Below are positions 8,676 to 17,776 of a DNA stretch of 64,000 bases, piece after piece (the first letter of the stretch is position 1; every line of letters begins with the position of its first letter). This DNA is from Mucilaginibacter sp. (GTDB lineage Bacteria > Bacteroidota > Bacteroidia > Sphingobacteriales > Sphingobacteriaceae). The notes below the pieces were generated by a model. That model ran no database searches. It worked only from the letters and a program-made list of their open reading frames with translations, and had not been told where the DNA came from. Where the stretch lies: contig NZ_JANYGQ010000008.1 of NCBI RefSeq assembly GCF_025359345.1, positions 1 through 64,000 of the forward strand, given 5' to 3'. Position numbers and translations under genes: made by a program.

Positions 8676-9746
8676 ATGAAACATAATTTTGGCGCCGGAC
8701 CAGGCATCTTACCACACGAAGTTTTAAAACAGGCAGCAGCTGCGGTTGTTGATTTTGGCGGAATCGGACTTTCCATTTTGGAAATATCGCACCGCTCGCC
8801 TGAATTTGAATCGGTGCTTGATGAGGCGGTAAAGCTGGTTAAAGAACTTTTCGAAGTGCCGGAAGGGTATTCCGTTTTATTTTTACAGGGTGGTGCAAGC
8901 ACACAGTTTGCTTTAGCTCCTTACAACCTACTGCCCGAAGGCGGCAAAGCTGCATACCTCGAAACAGGCGTTTGGGCAAACAAAGCGCTTAAAGAAGCTA
9001 AGTTTTTTGGCGATGTTGAAATTGTAGCTACATCAAAAGAAAAAAACTTTACTTATATCCCTAAGGATTATAAAATACCAACTGATGCGGCTTACTTCCA
9101 CATCACTTCGAACAATACCATTTACGGTACGCAGATGCAGGAGTTTCCTAAATCGCCGATACCAATGGTTTGCGATATGTCGTCTGACATATTCAGCCGT
9201 AAGGTTAACGTTGCTGATTTTGGTTTGATATACGCTGGCGCCCAGAAAAACATGGGCCCTGCCGGTGTAACGCTGGTAATTGTTAAAGATTCGCTTTTAG
9301 GAAAAACGGGTCGTAAAATACCGGCTATGTTTAACTACCAGGTGCAGATTGAAGGCGGCTCAATGTACAACACCCCACCGGTGTTTGCTATTTATGTATC
9401 GATGCTTACGCTTAACTGGTTAAAATCAAAAGGCGGCGTTGAGGCTATCGAAAAAGAAAACATTGCCAAAGCACGTGTATTGTACGAGGAAATTGACCGC
9501 AACCCGCTATTTAAACCGGTTTGTGCTGTTGAAGACCGTTCGCACATGAACGTTTGCTTCGTAATGGAAAACCCTGAGCTTGAAAAAGCATTCCTGAAAC
9601 TTTGCGACGACAAAGAAATCATCGGCATAAAAGGCCACAGGAGCGTAGGCGGTTTCCGTGCATCAATTTATAACGCATTAACTATCAACAGCGTTTACGT
9701 GCTGATTGATGCCATGCAGGAATTTGCAGAAAAAAATAAAATTTAG
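8676..9746 (+). CDS. serC: Phosphoserine aminotransferase
   Basis: Second step of serine synthesis: transaminates 3-phosphohydroxypyruvate with glutamate to 3-phosphoserine (also used for pyridoxal phosphate synthesis in some bacteria). It is a class-V PLP aminotransferase of 356 aa, normal for SerC. Seen in sequence: [11 protein letters not shown] at the N-terminus, [32 protein letters not shown], the PLP lysine in [16 protein letters not shown], and [15 protein letters not shown] at the C-terminus. serA follows 84 nt downstream, after a long inverted repeat, forming a serC-serA unit. No phosphoserine phosphatase gene is in the window. Confidence 0.97.
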   Translation: MKHNFGAGPGILPHEVLKQAAAAVVDFGGIGLSILEISHRSPEFESVLDEAVKLVKELFEVPEGYSVLFLQGGASTQFALAPYNLLPEGGKAAYLETGVWANKALKEAKFFGDVEIVATSKEKNFTYIPKDYKIPTDAAYFHITSNNTIYGTQMQEFPKSPIPMVCDMSSDIFSRKVNVADFGLIYAGAQKNMGPAGVTLVIVKDSLLGKTGRKIPAMFNYQVQIEGGSMYNTPPVFAIYVSMLTLNWLKSKGGVEAIEKENIAKARVLYEEIDRNPLFKPVCAVEDRSHMNVCFVMENPELEKAFLKLCDDKEIIGIKGHRSVGGFRASIYNALTINSVYVLIDAMQEFAEKNKI

Positions 9747-9750
9747 TGGA

Positions 9751-9824
9751 TTAGAGGTTAGAGACTGGAGATTAGTTGATATCTGCAGCTGCCTAACCTC
9801 TAATCTCCAGTCTCTAATCTCTAA
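9751..9824. repeat. Inverted repeat between serC and serA, AGAGATTAG family
   Basis: The 25 bases at 9751-9775 are complementary to 9800-9824 with a single mismatch. The core unit is TTAGAGACTGGAGATTAG. The repeat begins 5 nt after the serC stop and ends 6 nt before the serA start, so it fills the intergenic space. There is no T-run after it, so it may act as an mRNA stability or attenuation structure rather than a terminator. Confidence 0.8.
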
Positions 9825-9830
9825 CTTGAC

Positions 9831-10781
9831 ATGATAAAAATACTAGCCAATGATGGCATCGACCCGATAGGCAAAAAAATGCTGGAGGATGCCGGTTTTT
9901 TTGTAGATACTAATAACATTCCGCAGGATGAGCTGCCTGTACGTTTGCAGGAATATGATGCTATAACTGTGCGCAGCGCTACTAAAGTACGTAAAGCCTT
10001 AATTGATGCCTGCCCCAACCTTAAACTGATAGGCCGAGGTGGCGTAGGTGTTGACAATATTGACGTGGAATATGCCAAAGAAAAGGGCATAGGTGTTTAT
10101 AACACCCCTGCATCGTCATCATTATCAGTAGCCGAACTGGTGTTTGCCCAACTATTCGGTTGCGTTCGTTTTTTACCCGATAGCAACCGCAAGATGCCGG
10201 TTGAAGGCTATACCAAATTTAACGATTTGAAAAAAGCTTATGCCAAAGGCATTGAGCTGCGCGATAAAACCTTAGGTATTGTAGGCTTTGGCCGCATAGG
10301 TCGCGAAGTGGCAAAAATCGCCATCGGCGTAGGTATGAATGTGTTGGCTTACGACCTCTACCCCTTCAGTCCTGAACTGGAATTGACTTTAGGCGGCGGT
10401 ACCAAAGTGAAGGTTTCGGTCACAACTGCAACGCTTAAAGAAATTATCAAATCGGCTGATTTTATTACCCTGCATACGCCATTTGTTGACAAAGCCCTTA
10501 TTGGTGCCGAAGAACTTGCTCAAATGAAAAAAGGCGTGGGCCTGGTAAACATATCACGCGGCGGTTTAATTGACGAGTTAGCTTTGGTTGATGCTTTAAA
10601 CAGCGGCCAGGTGTCATTTGCAGCGCTGGACGTTTTCGACAACGAGCCAACTCCACGTGAAGAAATAATTAAGCATCCAAAAATATCATTAACCCCACAC
10701 ATTGGTGCCGCCACCAACGAAGCGCAGGAGCGTATCGGTGTTGAGCTGGCAAGCTTGATAATTGGGCATTTTAATAAATAA
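9831..10781 (+). CDS. serA: D-3-phosphoglycerate dehydrogenase, short form
   Basis: First step of serine synthesis: NAD-dependent oxidation of 3-phosphoglycerate. Seen: GRGGVGVDNIDVEYAKEKGI, the Rossmann motif GIVGFGRIGREVAKIA near residue 150, the catalytic Arg in NISRGGLIDE, Glu in DVFDNEPTPRE and the His-containing LTPHIGAATNEAQERI. The 316 residues stop right after the catalytic domain, so the C-terminal ACT (serine-sensing) domain of long forms is absent and feedback control is likely different. It follows serC, and a clean terminator lies downstream. Other 2-hydroxyacid dehydrogenases look alike, but the serC linkage makes SerA the best call. Confidence 0.92.
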   Translation: MIKILANDGIDPIGKKMLEDAGFFVDTNNIPQDELPVRLQEYDAITVRSATKVRKALIDACPNLKLIGRGGVGVDNIDVEYAKEKGIGVYNTPASSSLSVAELVFAQLFGCVRFLPDSNRKMPVEGYTKFNDLKKAYAKGIELRDKTLGIVGFGRIGREVAKIAIGVGMNVLAYDLYPFSPELELTLGGGTKVKVSVTTATLKEIIKSADFITLHTPFVDKALIGAEELAQMKKGVGLVNISRGGLIDELALVDALNSGQVSFAALDVFDNEPTPREEIIKHPKISLTPHIGAATNEAQERIGVELASLIIGHFNK

Positions 10782-10804
10782 TTGACACTAATTGTCACAA
10801 ATTG

Positions 10805-10851
10805 AATCGAATTACACTAATCTGCTTTGATAGTGTAATTCGATTTTTTAT
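10805..10851 (+). terminator. Intrinsic terminator of serC-serA
   Basis: AATCGAATTACACTA (10805-10819) and TAGTGTAATTCGATT (10831-10845) make a perfect 15-bp stem with an 11-nt loop, followed by TTTTTATTTT. It lies 24 nt after the serA stop. Downstream, 10894-10925 repeats AAATTCGTGAAATTCG-type units. Confidence 0.85.
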
Positions 10852-10932
10852 TTTGATCAATATTCTACGGAATTTCACTCCCAAAGCGCAGATCAAATTC
10901 GTGAAATTCGATTAAATTCGTGAAAATACGTG

Positions 10933-12333
10933 TTAATTCAATTCGTATTTAATTCCCTTTTCCGGTATCGTAACCACATACCCCTCACTTTCCACTGCAT
11001 CCGCAAAAGCCTGCATGCTCGACGTCTCACCGTGCACGAGGAATACGTTTTTTAGCCTGGTCTTATCCTGGTGTTTAACCACGTCTAAAAGGTCCTGATG
11101 ATCGCCGTGAGCGCTTAAAACATCGGTTTGTTTAATAGTGGCATAAACAGCCAGTTCACGGTCTTTGATATGGACAATAGGGTCGCCACGCAATAAACGG
11201 TGGCCCAATGTGCCTTTGGCACAATAGCCAATGAATAGGATGGTGCAGTAATAATTTTGAATGTTATAATAGAGGTGGTCCTGTATGCGGCCGCCTTCCA
11301 GCATGCCTGCCGACGAAATTATAATACAAGGCTCAAAGTAATTGGATACCTGCCTGCTGTCTTTCAGCGACTCAACATACTCTAAATTCTCAAACTCAAA
11401 CTCATCGCCCTGCTTGTTGTAAAACTCCTGCGCTTCCTGGTTTACCAGGTTATGGTATTTGCGGAATACCTGTGTGGCCCGGGTAGCCATCGGGCTATCA
11501 ACGAACACTTTTACCGGCGGAAGCAATCCGCTGCTGAAAATTTTATTTAATGAATAGACCAGCGATTGCGTACGCCCAATACTGAATGCAGGTATAATCA
11601 ACCGGCCTTGTTCTTTAACACAAGCTTTTTCAATAGTTTCAACCAGCGCCTGTTCAACGGTTTTGTCTTTGGTATGCAGCCGTCCGCCGTAAGTGCTTTC
11701 GGTCACCAGGTAATCAACCGGGGGGAGTTGCTGCGGGTCATCCAATACCGGGTAGTTTTTGCGGCCAATATCACCGGTAAAAGCAATCGACCTTTCAGTT
11801 CCTCCCTCGTTCACCTTAAAAACAGCAGCCGCAGCGCCCAATAAGTGGCCTACTGGTATAAAGGTCAGCTCGATATCGCCATTGATTCTGAATGGCCTGT
11901 TAAAGCCTATGGTTACAAACCTGTCCATTGCATCCATCACATGTTTTTGCAGGTAGAGTGGTTGTGCGGCGGTATTGAATTTTCCTTTGCCCCGACGGTG
12001 TTTACGGCCCTTGTCGGCCTTGTGCATAAATATGTTTACGGAGTCAAGTAATAGTAACTCCGTTAAATCGGCAGTGGGAGGAGTGCATAATACCTGGCCA
12101 TTAAAACCAAGCCGCACCAGCGTAGGTAAGTTGCCCGAGTGGTCGATGTGGGCGTGGGTTAGCACCACCACATCTATTTCTTCCGGTCTGAAAGGGAAGT
12201 CTTCATTTGCTTGTATATTGCGATCCTTTTCGTAATCAAGTCCACAATCTATTAATATTTTAAACTGGCCCACCTGCAATAAATGCATGCTTCCTGTTAC
12301 CTGCCGCGCCGCCCCGTATATAGTTAAATTCAT
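10933..12333 (-). CDS. Beta-CASP metallo-beta-lactamase protein (RNase-type exonuclease family)
   Basis: A 466-aa MBL-fold hydrolase of the CPSF73-like group, probably an RNA-processing nuclease. The zinc motif LTHAHIDHSGNLP has H60, H62, D64 and H65. Further zinc ligands are in IPVGHLLGAAA and AFTGDIGR. The beta-CASP domain follows (PAFSIGRTQSLVYSL, FVDSPMATRATQVFRKY), then the C-terminal RMMBL part with DVLSAHGDHQDLL and FLVHGETSSMQAF. These are the standard family motifs in order. The gene is convergent with serA and divergent from an unknown small gene. Whether it acts as exo- or endonuclease cannot be told from sequence. Confidence 0.9.
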   Translation of the reverse strand: MNLTIYGAARQVTGSMHLLQVGQFKILIDCGLDYEKDRNIQANEDFPFRPEEIDVVVLTHAHIDHSGNLPTLVRLGFNGQVLCTPPTADLTELLLLDSVNIFMHKADKGRKHRRGKGKFNTAAQPLYLQKHVMDAMDRFVTIGFNRPFRINGDIELTFIPVGHLLGAAAAVFKVNEGGTERSIAFTGDIGRKNYPVLDDPQQLPPVDYLVTESTYGGRLHTKDKTVEQALVETIEKACVKEQGRLIIPAFSIGRTQSLVYSLNKIFSSGLLPPVKVFVDSPMATRATQVFRKYHNLVNQEAQEFYNKQGDEFEFENLEYVESLKDSRQVSNYFEPCIIISSAGMLEGGRIQDHLYYNIQNYYCTILFIGYCAKGTLGHRLLRGDPIVHIKDRELAVYATIKQTDVLSAHGDHQDLLDVVKHQDKTRLKNVFLVHGETSSMQAFADAVESEGYVVTIPEKGIKYELN

Positions 12334-12343
12334 CTTTCGAAAT

Positions 12344-12465
12344 CGTTCATTTGTTCACTGGTTCATTTGTTCATTGGTGTAGCTTTGATAAATTGTTAAC
12401 GTCGGCAAAAGTTGTTATACCCGCGCCAACACCAATGAACTATTGAACTAATGAGCCAGTGAACC
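12344..12465. repeat. Inverted repeat of TTCATTGG-type units
   Basis: The arm at 12344-12380 (GTTCACTGGTTCATTTG, then TTCATTGGTGT) is mirrored by the arm at 12429-12465 (ACACCAATGAAC up to CAGTGAACC). The inner ends ttcattggtgt and acaccaatgaa are perfectly complementary. The arms flank about 48 bases that probably contain the promoter of the beta-CASP gene. Confidence 0.7.
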
Positions 12466-12589
12466 AATAAATGCAAACTTATTATTATTGTTGTAACATT
12501 TTATGCTGAAATGGCATTACAGGCAAAGTTTTTGTGTAGCTTACAGTGATTTGATAAATTACCTATTTTAGTAGAATTATACAACAGCC

Positions 12590-12883
12590 ATGATCAAACA
12601 AGCAACCTACCATTTAAATACAATTGACGGGCCGGTAGAACTTACCATTACCCCAATTAATGAGCAGTTACCTGGCGGAGATTACTTCGCAACAGGTGTG
12701 TACAAACTTACCGATGGCGTAGTTGGTATGGGCGAAATAGTTTTTGATGAAACCATGACCGACTGGGAATACAACGGCATGGACGAACTTACCTGGGACC
12801 AGGCCGCCGAAGTGGCGGATTTTATTAAAAAATATAAAGACCCAGCTGGCGCAGATCCCGATTTATTGCAGTCGCCTGAATAA
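12590..12883 (+). CDS. Hypothetical protein, 97 aa
   Basis: I do not recognise this protein. It is acidic and soluble, with a beta-rich first half (YHLNTIDGPVELTITPIN, YFATGVYKLTDGVVGMGEIV) and a helical end (TWDQAAEVADFIKKYK). It has no signal peptide and no transmembrane segment. The codon use and the clean ATG after an AT-rich gap suggest a real gene. It stands alone between the beta-CASP gene (divergent) and the beta-galactosidase (same strand, 94 nt on). No function can be assigned. Confidence 0.6.
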   Translation: MIKQATYHLNTIDGPVELTITPINEQLPGGDYFATGVYKLTDGVVGMGEIVFDETMTDWEYNGMDELTWDQAAEVADFIKKYKDPAGADPDLLQSPE

Positions 12884-12977
12884 TTGTATAATAAACAATA
12901 ATAAATATCCGGTTTAGGTAAAATTTGTTGGATTAGTGTTTAAATTTAACAACCAATTTCACTAACCCAATATTCGT

Positions 12978-15386
12978 ATGCTCAAAAATATCCTGCTGTT
13001 TAACCTGCTGCTTTTAGTCTGTATAAAAGCTTTTTCCCAAAACTCCGGGGCAGTGTTGTTTGATGACAACTGGAAGTTTTACCGCGGCGGTGCACTAAGC
13101 GCTGAAAACGTAAACTACGACGATTCAAAATGGCGTAAAGTTAATTTACCGCATGATTGGAGCATCGAAAATCTTCCGGGGACGCAATCACCATTTACCC
13201 AGAACGCTATCAGCCAGGTTGGAGGCGGCTTTTCGGTAGGAGGGACAGCCTGGTACCGTAAAACCTTTGATGTTCCGGCCGCTCAAAAAGGCAGACGCCT
13301 AATAGTACAGTTTGATGGCGTGTACATGAATGCGACCGTCTTTATCAACGGGCATAATATGGGTACGCACCCTTATGGATACACCAGTTTTTGGTTCGAT
13401 TTAACTGATAAAATAAAGTTCGGCGGCAAAAACACCATCGCTGTTGAAGTAAAAAACGAAGGACAAAATAGTCGCTGGTACTCAGGGTCGGGCATTTATC
13501 GGCACGTGTGGCTGCGGGTTGCGGAGCCGGTTCACATTGGGCAATGGGGAAGTTATATCACTACACCCGAAGTTAACACGGCATCGGCCAGGGTCAATAT
13601 CAAAACTGATATTTTAAATGAAAGCAAGGCCGATCAAAAAGTTAAGATAATTACGAAAATACTCGACCCGCAAAATAAGGAAGTTGCCTCAGCACAAAGC
13701 GAGGAATTGATAAATGCAGGATCATCAAATGGGTTTAAAAAAGATATGGATGTCGCTACTCCTGCGCTATGGTTGTGTGACTCACCATCTTTATACATCG
13801 CGATTACGCAGGTTTACATTAGCGGAATATTGACAGATGAACAACGCAGCACTTTTGGCATACGCAAAATATCATTCGATACAGAAAACGGATTCCAGCT
13901 TAACGGCAAAACGGTAAAGCTAAAGGGTGGATGTGTACATAATGACAATGGTCCGCTCGGCTCAAAAACATACGACCGTGCCGAGGAGCGTCGCGTTGAA
14001 ATATTAAAAGCCAGCGGGTACAACGCCATCCGCTGCGCCCATAACCCGCCAAGCCCTGCCTTTTTGGACGCCTGCGACCGCCTGGGCATGCTGGTAATTG
14101 ACGAAGCTTTTGATTGCTGGAAGTATGGCAAAAACCCATACGACTACCATTTATACTTTAACGATTGGTGGAAGAAGGATATTGAAAGTATGGTAATGCG
14201 CGACAGGAACCATCCCGGTATAATTATGTGGAGCATTGGTAACGAAGTGCCCGAAAAAGGAACACCCGAAGGTGTCGATGAAGCCGGACAACTAGCTTCT
14301 TATGTTCGTGGGCTTGACCCAACGCGCCCTGTTACCGCTGCCGTTGATGATATCAATCCGGCTAAAGACCCCTACTTTGCAAAGCTTGATGTTAGCGGCT
14401 ACAACTACCCGGTCAGAAATTACGGCCACGATGGCAATACTTACGAAACCGACCACAAACGCGTACCCGGCAGGATAATGTTTTGCACCGAGTCATTCGC
14501 CATGGAATCATTCGGCAGCTGGATGGAAGTAATAGACCATCCATATGTGTTAGGGGATTTTGTTTGGACATCCTTCGATTATATTGGCGAAGCCAGCATC
14601 GGTTGGTTAGGTTATCCGGTGGGCACCAGTTTTTATCCATGGAATTTAGCATACTGCGGAGATATTGATATTTGCGGGTGGAAGCGTGCCCAGTCCTACT
14701 ACCGGGATGCACTTTGGAAAGAAAACCAGCTTTCAATTTTTGTACAATCGCCCAAACCATCTTTCGCCTTAAATAACAAAACTGCCGATTGGTCCAAATG
14801 GAATTGGCACGATGTAGTTGCCGACTGGAACTGGGCAGGTTACGAAAACAAGCCGTTGGCTGTAAATGTTTACTCTTCGTGCCCTGAGGTCGAGCTGTTT
14901 TTAAACAATAAGTCGCTAGGGAAGAAACTGACCAACCGCGGTACTAAATTTACGGCAATCTGGGACGTGCCTTACCAGGCCGGTGAATTAAAAGCTATTG
15001 GTTACGATGGCGATAAAAAAGTAAACATCTCGGTGCTGCATACGGCCGCTGCACCGGCAAAAATTAAGCTAACCGCTGATAGGTCAAAGTTGAAAGCAAA
15101 TAACCAGGATTTAAGTTATGTTACTGTAGAATTATCGGATGCTAAAGGCACCTTAAACCCACGCGCAAACAATCTTATTCATTTTAAGGTTGATGGACCG
15201 GGTGAGCTTATAGCCGTAGGTAATGCCAACCCTATAAGCGTGGAAAGCGATCAGCTACCACAACGCAAAGCGTGGCGTGGTAAGTGTATGGTTATTATAA
15301 AATCAACTCATAAAGCAGGCAATATAACATTAACAGCAAGTGCAGATAAGTTAACAGGCAAAAGCGTAATTTTACACGTGGAATAA
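12978..15386 (+). CDS. Glycoside hydrolase family 2 beta-galactosidase-type enzyme, secreted
   Basis: A GH2 enzyme of 802 aa with a signal peptide (MLKNILLFNLLLLVCIKAFS), so it acts in the periplasm or outside. Domains in order: sugar-binding jelly roll (about 25-185, FINGHNMGTHPYGYTSFWF), Ig-like domain (about 190-295) and TIM barrel (about 300-590). The acid/base is probably E423 in MWSIGNEVPEKG, and the nucleophile is probably E505 in MFCTESFAMESFG. DUF4982 and a GH2 C-terminal Ig-like domain follow (about 610-802). The family cleaves beta-galactosides, or beta-glucuronides and related sugars, so the exact substrate is uncertain. No SusC/SusD pair or other glycan gene is next to it. Confidence 0.93.
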   Translation: MLKNILLFNLLLLVCIKAFSQNSGAVLFDDNWKFYRGGALSAENVNYDDSKWRKVNLPHDWSIENLPGTQSPFTQNAISQVGGGFSVGGTAWYRKTFDVPAAQKGRRLIVQFDGVYMNATVFINGHNMGTHPYGYTSFWFDLTDKIKFGGKNTIAVEVKNEGQNSRWYSGSGIYRHVWLRVAEPVHIGQWGSYITTPEVNTASARVNIKTDILNESKADQKVKIITKILDPQNKEVASAQSEELINAGSSNGFKKDMDVATPALWLCDSPSLYIAITQVYISGILTDEQRSTFGIRKISFDTENGFQLNGKTVKLKGGCVHNDNGPLGSKTYDRAEERRVEILKASGYNAIRCAHNPPSPAFLDACDRLGMLVIDEAFDCWKYGKNPYDYHLYFNDWWKKDIESMVMRDRNHPGIIMWSIGNEVPEKGTPEGVDEAGQLASYVRGLDPTRPVTAAVDDINPAKDPYFAKLDVSGYNYPVRNYGHDGNTYETDHKRVPGRIMFCTESFAMESFGSWMEVIDHPYVLGDFVWTSFDYIGEASIGWLGYPVGTSFYPWNLAYCGDIDICGWKRAQSYYRDALWKENQLSIFVQSPKPSFALNNKTADWSKWNWHDVVADWNWAGYENKPLAVNVYSSCPEVELFLNNKSLGKKLTNRGTKFTAIWDVPYQAGELKAIGYDGDKKVNISVLHTAAAPAKIKLTADRSKLKANNQDLSYVTVELSDAKGTLNPRANNLIHFKVDGPGELIAVGNANPISVESDQLPQRKAWRGKCMVIIKSTHKAGNITLTASADKLTGKSVILHVE

Positions 15387-15406
15387 TTAAAATACCCCTT
15401 TAAAAC

Positions 15407-15952
15407 ATGGACGAAATAGAAAACTTTTCCGAAAAAATTCATGAACAAAGCAACGAGCATGCTCACCACGCATTATCGGAGGGCAAAGATAAATGGGTGC
15501 TGTATGTGGCTCTTACCACTGCTGTATTTGCAGTTTTAGCTGCCATAGCCGGTTTAATGGCTGGGGCGCATGCGGACGAAGCCATGCTGTCGCAGATGCG
15601 CTCATCAGACCAATGGGCGTTTTACCAGGCAAAAGGTATCAAGTCGGAGATATTGACCACATCAAACAAAATATTGGTAGCGGTCGGTAAAACGCCCGTT
15701 GCCGAGGATGCTGAAAAGGTAAAGGAAAACAAAACCGAACAAGCCAAAATTATGGCCGAAGCCAAAGCCTTTCAAAAAGAGAGCGATGAGCATACCGCCA
15801 AACATTCCGTATTGGCTAAATGTGTAACGTTGTTCCAGGTGGCAATAGCCATTGGTGCCATATCCATCATCACCAAGCGAAAGGCGTTGTGGTGGGCAAG
15901 CATGGGTTTTGCAGCTATCGGGCTGTTCTTTTTGGTGAGCGGGTTGTTGTAG
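15407..15952 (+). CDS. DUF4337 membrane protein
   Basis: A 181-aa protein with the DUF4337 plan. It has a His-rich hydrophilic N-terminus (SNEHAHHALSEGK), a first TM at about 28-50 (WVLYVALTTAVFAVLAAIAG), a long soluble and partly coiled middle (about 55-140, with SSDQWAFYQAKGIKSEI) and two C-terminal TMs at about 140-156 and 161-181. The function of the family is not established. It begins 20 nt after the beta-galactosidase stop, so the two may share a transcript, but no functional link is known. A palindromic repeat element follows at 15980. Confidence 0.85.
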   Translation: MDEIENFSEKIHEQSNEHAHHALSEGKDKWVLYVALTTAVFAVLAAIAGLMAGAHADEAMLSQMRSSDQWAFYQAKGIKSEILTTSNKILVAVGKTPVAEDAEKVKENKTEQAKIMAEAKAFQKESDEHTAKHSVLAKCVTLFQVAIAIGAISIITKRKALWWASMGFAAIGLFFLVSGLL

Positions 15953-15979
15953 AATAAATTGTCGAAAAATTAATGAGCA

Positions 15980-16091
15980 TGTCATTTCGACGTGGAACGA
16001 GGAGAAAACTTGTCCGCGCGATATGGACGGCGGGCAGGTCTGGCTCATAACTTCCAATTGCAAAGGTTTCTCGCTCTCGCTCGAAATGACA
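15980..16091. repeat. Palindromic element, TGTCATTTCGA termini, 112 nt
   Basis: The ends TGTCATTTCGA (15980-15990) and TCGAAATGACA (16081-16091) are perfect inverted repeats. The inner arms (GGAACGAGGAGAAAACTT and AAGGTTTCTCGCTCTCGC) continue the pairing imperfectly. Elements of this type (CATTTCGA...TCGAAATG) are common between genes in Bacteroidetes. It contains no gene. Confidence 0.8.
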
Positions 16092-16206
16092 ATTTTGGGG
16101 GCGGCTACTGGGAGTTCCTGAAATTTTGAAATCATTTACTTAATAGCTGTTTTCGCGGCAAGGGCTGGTGGAAGTTACTACCCACCCCGTCTGCGCTTTT
16201 ATTCCG

Positions 16207-16214
16207 TATCTTTG
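16207..16214 (+). promoter_or_regulatory. -7 element TATCTTTG of the helicase gene
   Basis: A perfect TAnnTTTG match, 6 nt before the ATG at 16221. The predicted transcription start falls at or next to the start codon, giving a leaderless or nearly leaderless mRNA. Confidence 0.55.
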
Positions 16215-16220
16215 CAGCAA

Positions 16221-17522
16221 ATGATAAAACAAGCGCTCGAAAAGCTAAAAATTACCGAACTGAACCAAATGCAGCATGCTGCGCTTGAAGCTGCAAAAAA
16301 AGGGGATGTACTGTTACTATCACCTACAGGCTCGGGTAAAACACTTGGGTTTTTATTGCCGTTGTTAGGTTTATTGGACGCGAAGATTCCAACGGTTCAG
16401 GCCCTTATCCTGGTGCCATCGCGGGAACTGGCGTTACAGATTGAACAGGTTTTTAAAACAATCGGCAGCGGATTTAAAGTGAATGTTTGTTATGGCGGCC
16501 ACCCGGTAAAAATCGAACGCAATAACCTATCACAGCCACCTGCAGTTTTAGTAGGTACACCTGGCCGGATAGCCCACCATTTACGCCGCGAAAGCTTCAC
16601 TACTGATACTATCAAAACATTAATACTTGATGAGTTTGACAAGGCGCTGGAGTTCGGTTTCCAGGAGGATATGACCTATATCATCCGGCAGCTAGGGCAT
16701 CTTAATAAACGAATACTTACCTCGGCCACTAAAATGGATGAGATACCGGCGTTTACAGGTATTCATAACCCCAAAGAAGTCGACTTCCTTCAAAATCAAA
16801 CCAATGCGCCCGATCTTAAATTAAAGGCGGTTATTTCGCCTGCGGCGGATAAATTGGATACGTTGTTTTCACTCCTGTGCAAAATAGGGGATAAGGCCAC
16901 GCTGGTGTTTTGTAACCATCGCGATGCAGTTGAGCGGATCAGTGATTTGCTTTGGGATAGGGGGCTAGTGCACGATATCTTCCATGGCAAAATGGAGCAG
17001 GAGGACAGGGAACGCGCTTTGCTGAAATTCAGGAATGGCAGCCACAGGCTTTTAATTACTACCGATTTGGCATCACGTGGACTTGATATACCCGAGATTG
17101 AATACGTTGTACATTACCAACTGCCGCATAATGAAGAGGCTTTTCTGCATCGTAACGGCCGTACAGCCCGTATGCATGCCAAAGGCACGGCCTATTTGAT
17201 TTTAACGGAAGATGAGAAGCTGGGCTATATTGATAAAGCGCCGGAGATTGAAATATTACCGGCTGATTTAAAAATCCCCGCCCCAACACCATGGGCAACG
17301 GTTTACATTGCTGCGGGTAAAAAGGATAAGGTTAATAAAGTGGATATCGTTGGCTTGTTGCTTCAAAAAGGCGAACTGACAAAAGATGATTTGGGTTTGA
17401 TAGAGGTGTTGGATTATTCATCGTACGCCGCCGTAAAACGCAACCGCATTGAGCGAACCGTTAACTTGCTAAAAGGCGAAAAAATAAAAAATAAAAAGGT
17501 TAAAATTGAAATTTCAGTATAA
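16221..17522 (+). CDS. DEAD-box RNA helicase, divergent (DEFD in motif II)
   Basis: An ATP-dependent RNA helicase of 433 aa. The Q motif region is LNQMQHAALEAA, with Walker A SPTGSGKTLGFLLP, PSRELALQIEQ (Ia) and VGTPGRIAHHL (Ib). Motif II is LDEFDKALEFG, so the usual DEAD reads DEFD. Motif III is TSATK, then come LITTDLASRGLDIPE (V) and HRNGRTARM (VI). A C-terminal extension of about 70 residues may be a DbpA-type RNA-binding domain. ATG 16221 is preferred over the TTG at 16212, because that TTG lies inside the promoter -7 element. DUF1456 follows 20 nt downstream. Confidence 0.93.
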   Translation: MIKQALEKLKITELNQMQHAALEAAKKGDVLLLSPTGSGKTLGFLLPLLGLLDAKIPTVQALILVPSRELALQIEQVFKTIGSGFKVNVCYGGHPVKIERNNLSQPPAVLVGTPGRIAHHLRRESFTTDTIKTLILDEFDKALEFGFQEDMTYIIRQLGHLNKRILTSATKMDEIPAFTGIHNPKEVDFLQNQTNAPDLKLKAVISPAADKLDTLFSLLCKIGDKATLVFCNHRDAVERISDLLWDRGLVHDIFHGKMEQEDRERALLKFRNGSHRLLITTDLASRGLDIPEIEYVVHYQLPHNEEAFLHRNGRTARMHAKGTAYLILTEDEKLGYIDKAPEIEILPADLKIPAPTPWATVYIAAGKKDKVNKVDIVGLLLQKGELTKDDLGLIEVLDYSSYAAVKRNRIERTVNLLKGEKIKNKKVKIEISV

Positions 17523-17542
17523 TTACATCATAATAGAAAGAT

Positions 17543-17776
17543 ATGAGCAATAACGATATCATGAAAAAGCTGCGGGTAGCCATGCATTTTACCGATGATG
17601 ATATTATAAAGGTACTGGAACTGGCCAATTTCCGCATCACCAAAACCGAGTTGGGCGCCATCTTTCGCAAAGAAGATCACCCCAATTTCAAGCCTTGCGG
17701 CGACCAGATTTTACGCAACTTTTTAAACGGACTAATAATTCACCAGCGCGGACCGAAAGAAGAAAAAAAGTCTTAA
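17543..17776 (+). CDS. DUF1456 family protein (YehS-like), single-repeat form
   Basis: A 77-aa protein with the DUF1456 signature: SNNDIMKKLRVAMHFTDDDI and LGAIFRKEDHPNF, ending RNFLNGLIIHQRGPK. E. coli YehS carries two copies of the unit, while this one has about one. Biochemical function is unknown. It lies 20 nt after the helicase gene, so the two are probably co-transcribed. Its stop codon (TAA, 17774-17776) sits inside the arm AAGTCTTAAGTC of an inverted repeat, so the repeat may have set the C-terminus (last residues KKS). Confidence 0.85.
   Translation: MSNNDIMKKLRVAMHFTDDDIIKVLELANFRITKTELGAIFRKEDHPNFKPCGDQILRNFLNGLIIHQRGPKEEKKS

Noticed and set aside
15662..16135. Minus-strand frame of 157 codons opposite DUF4337
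   Set aside because: It overlaps a good family gene and a palindromic repeat, and its translation shows no domain.
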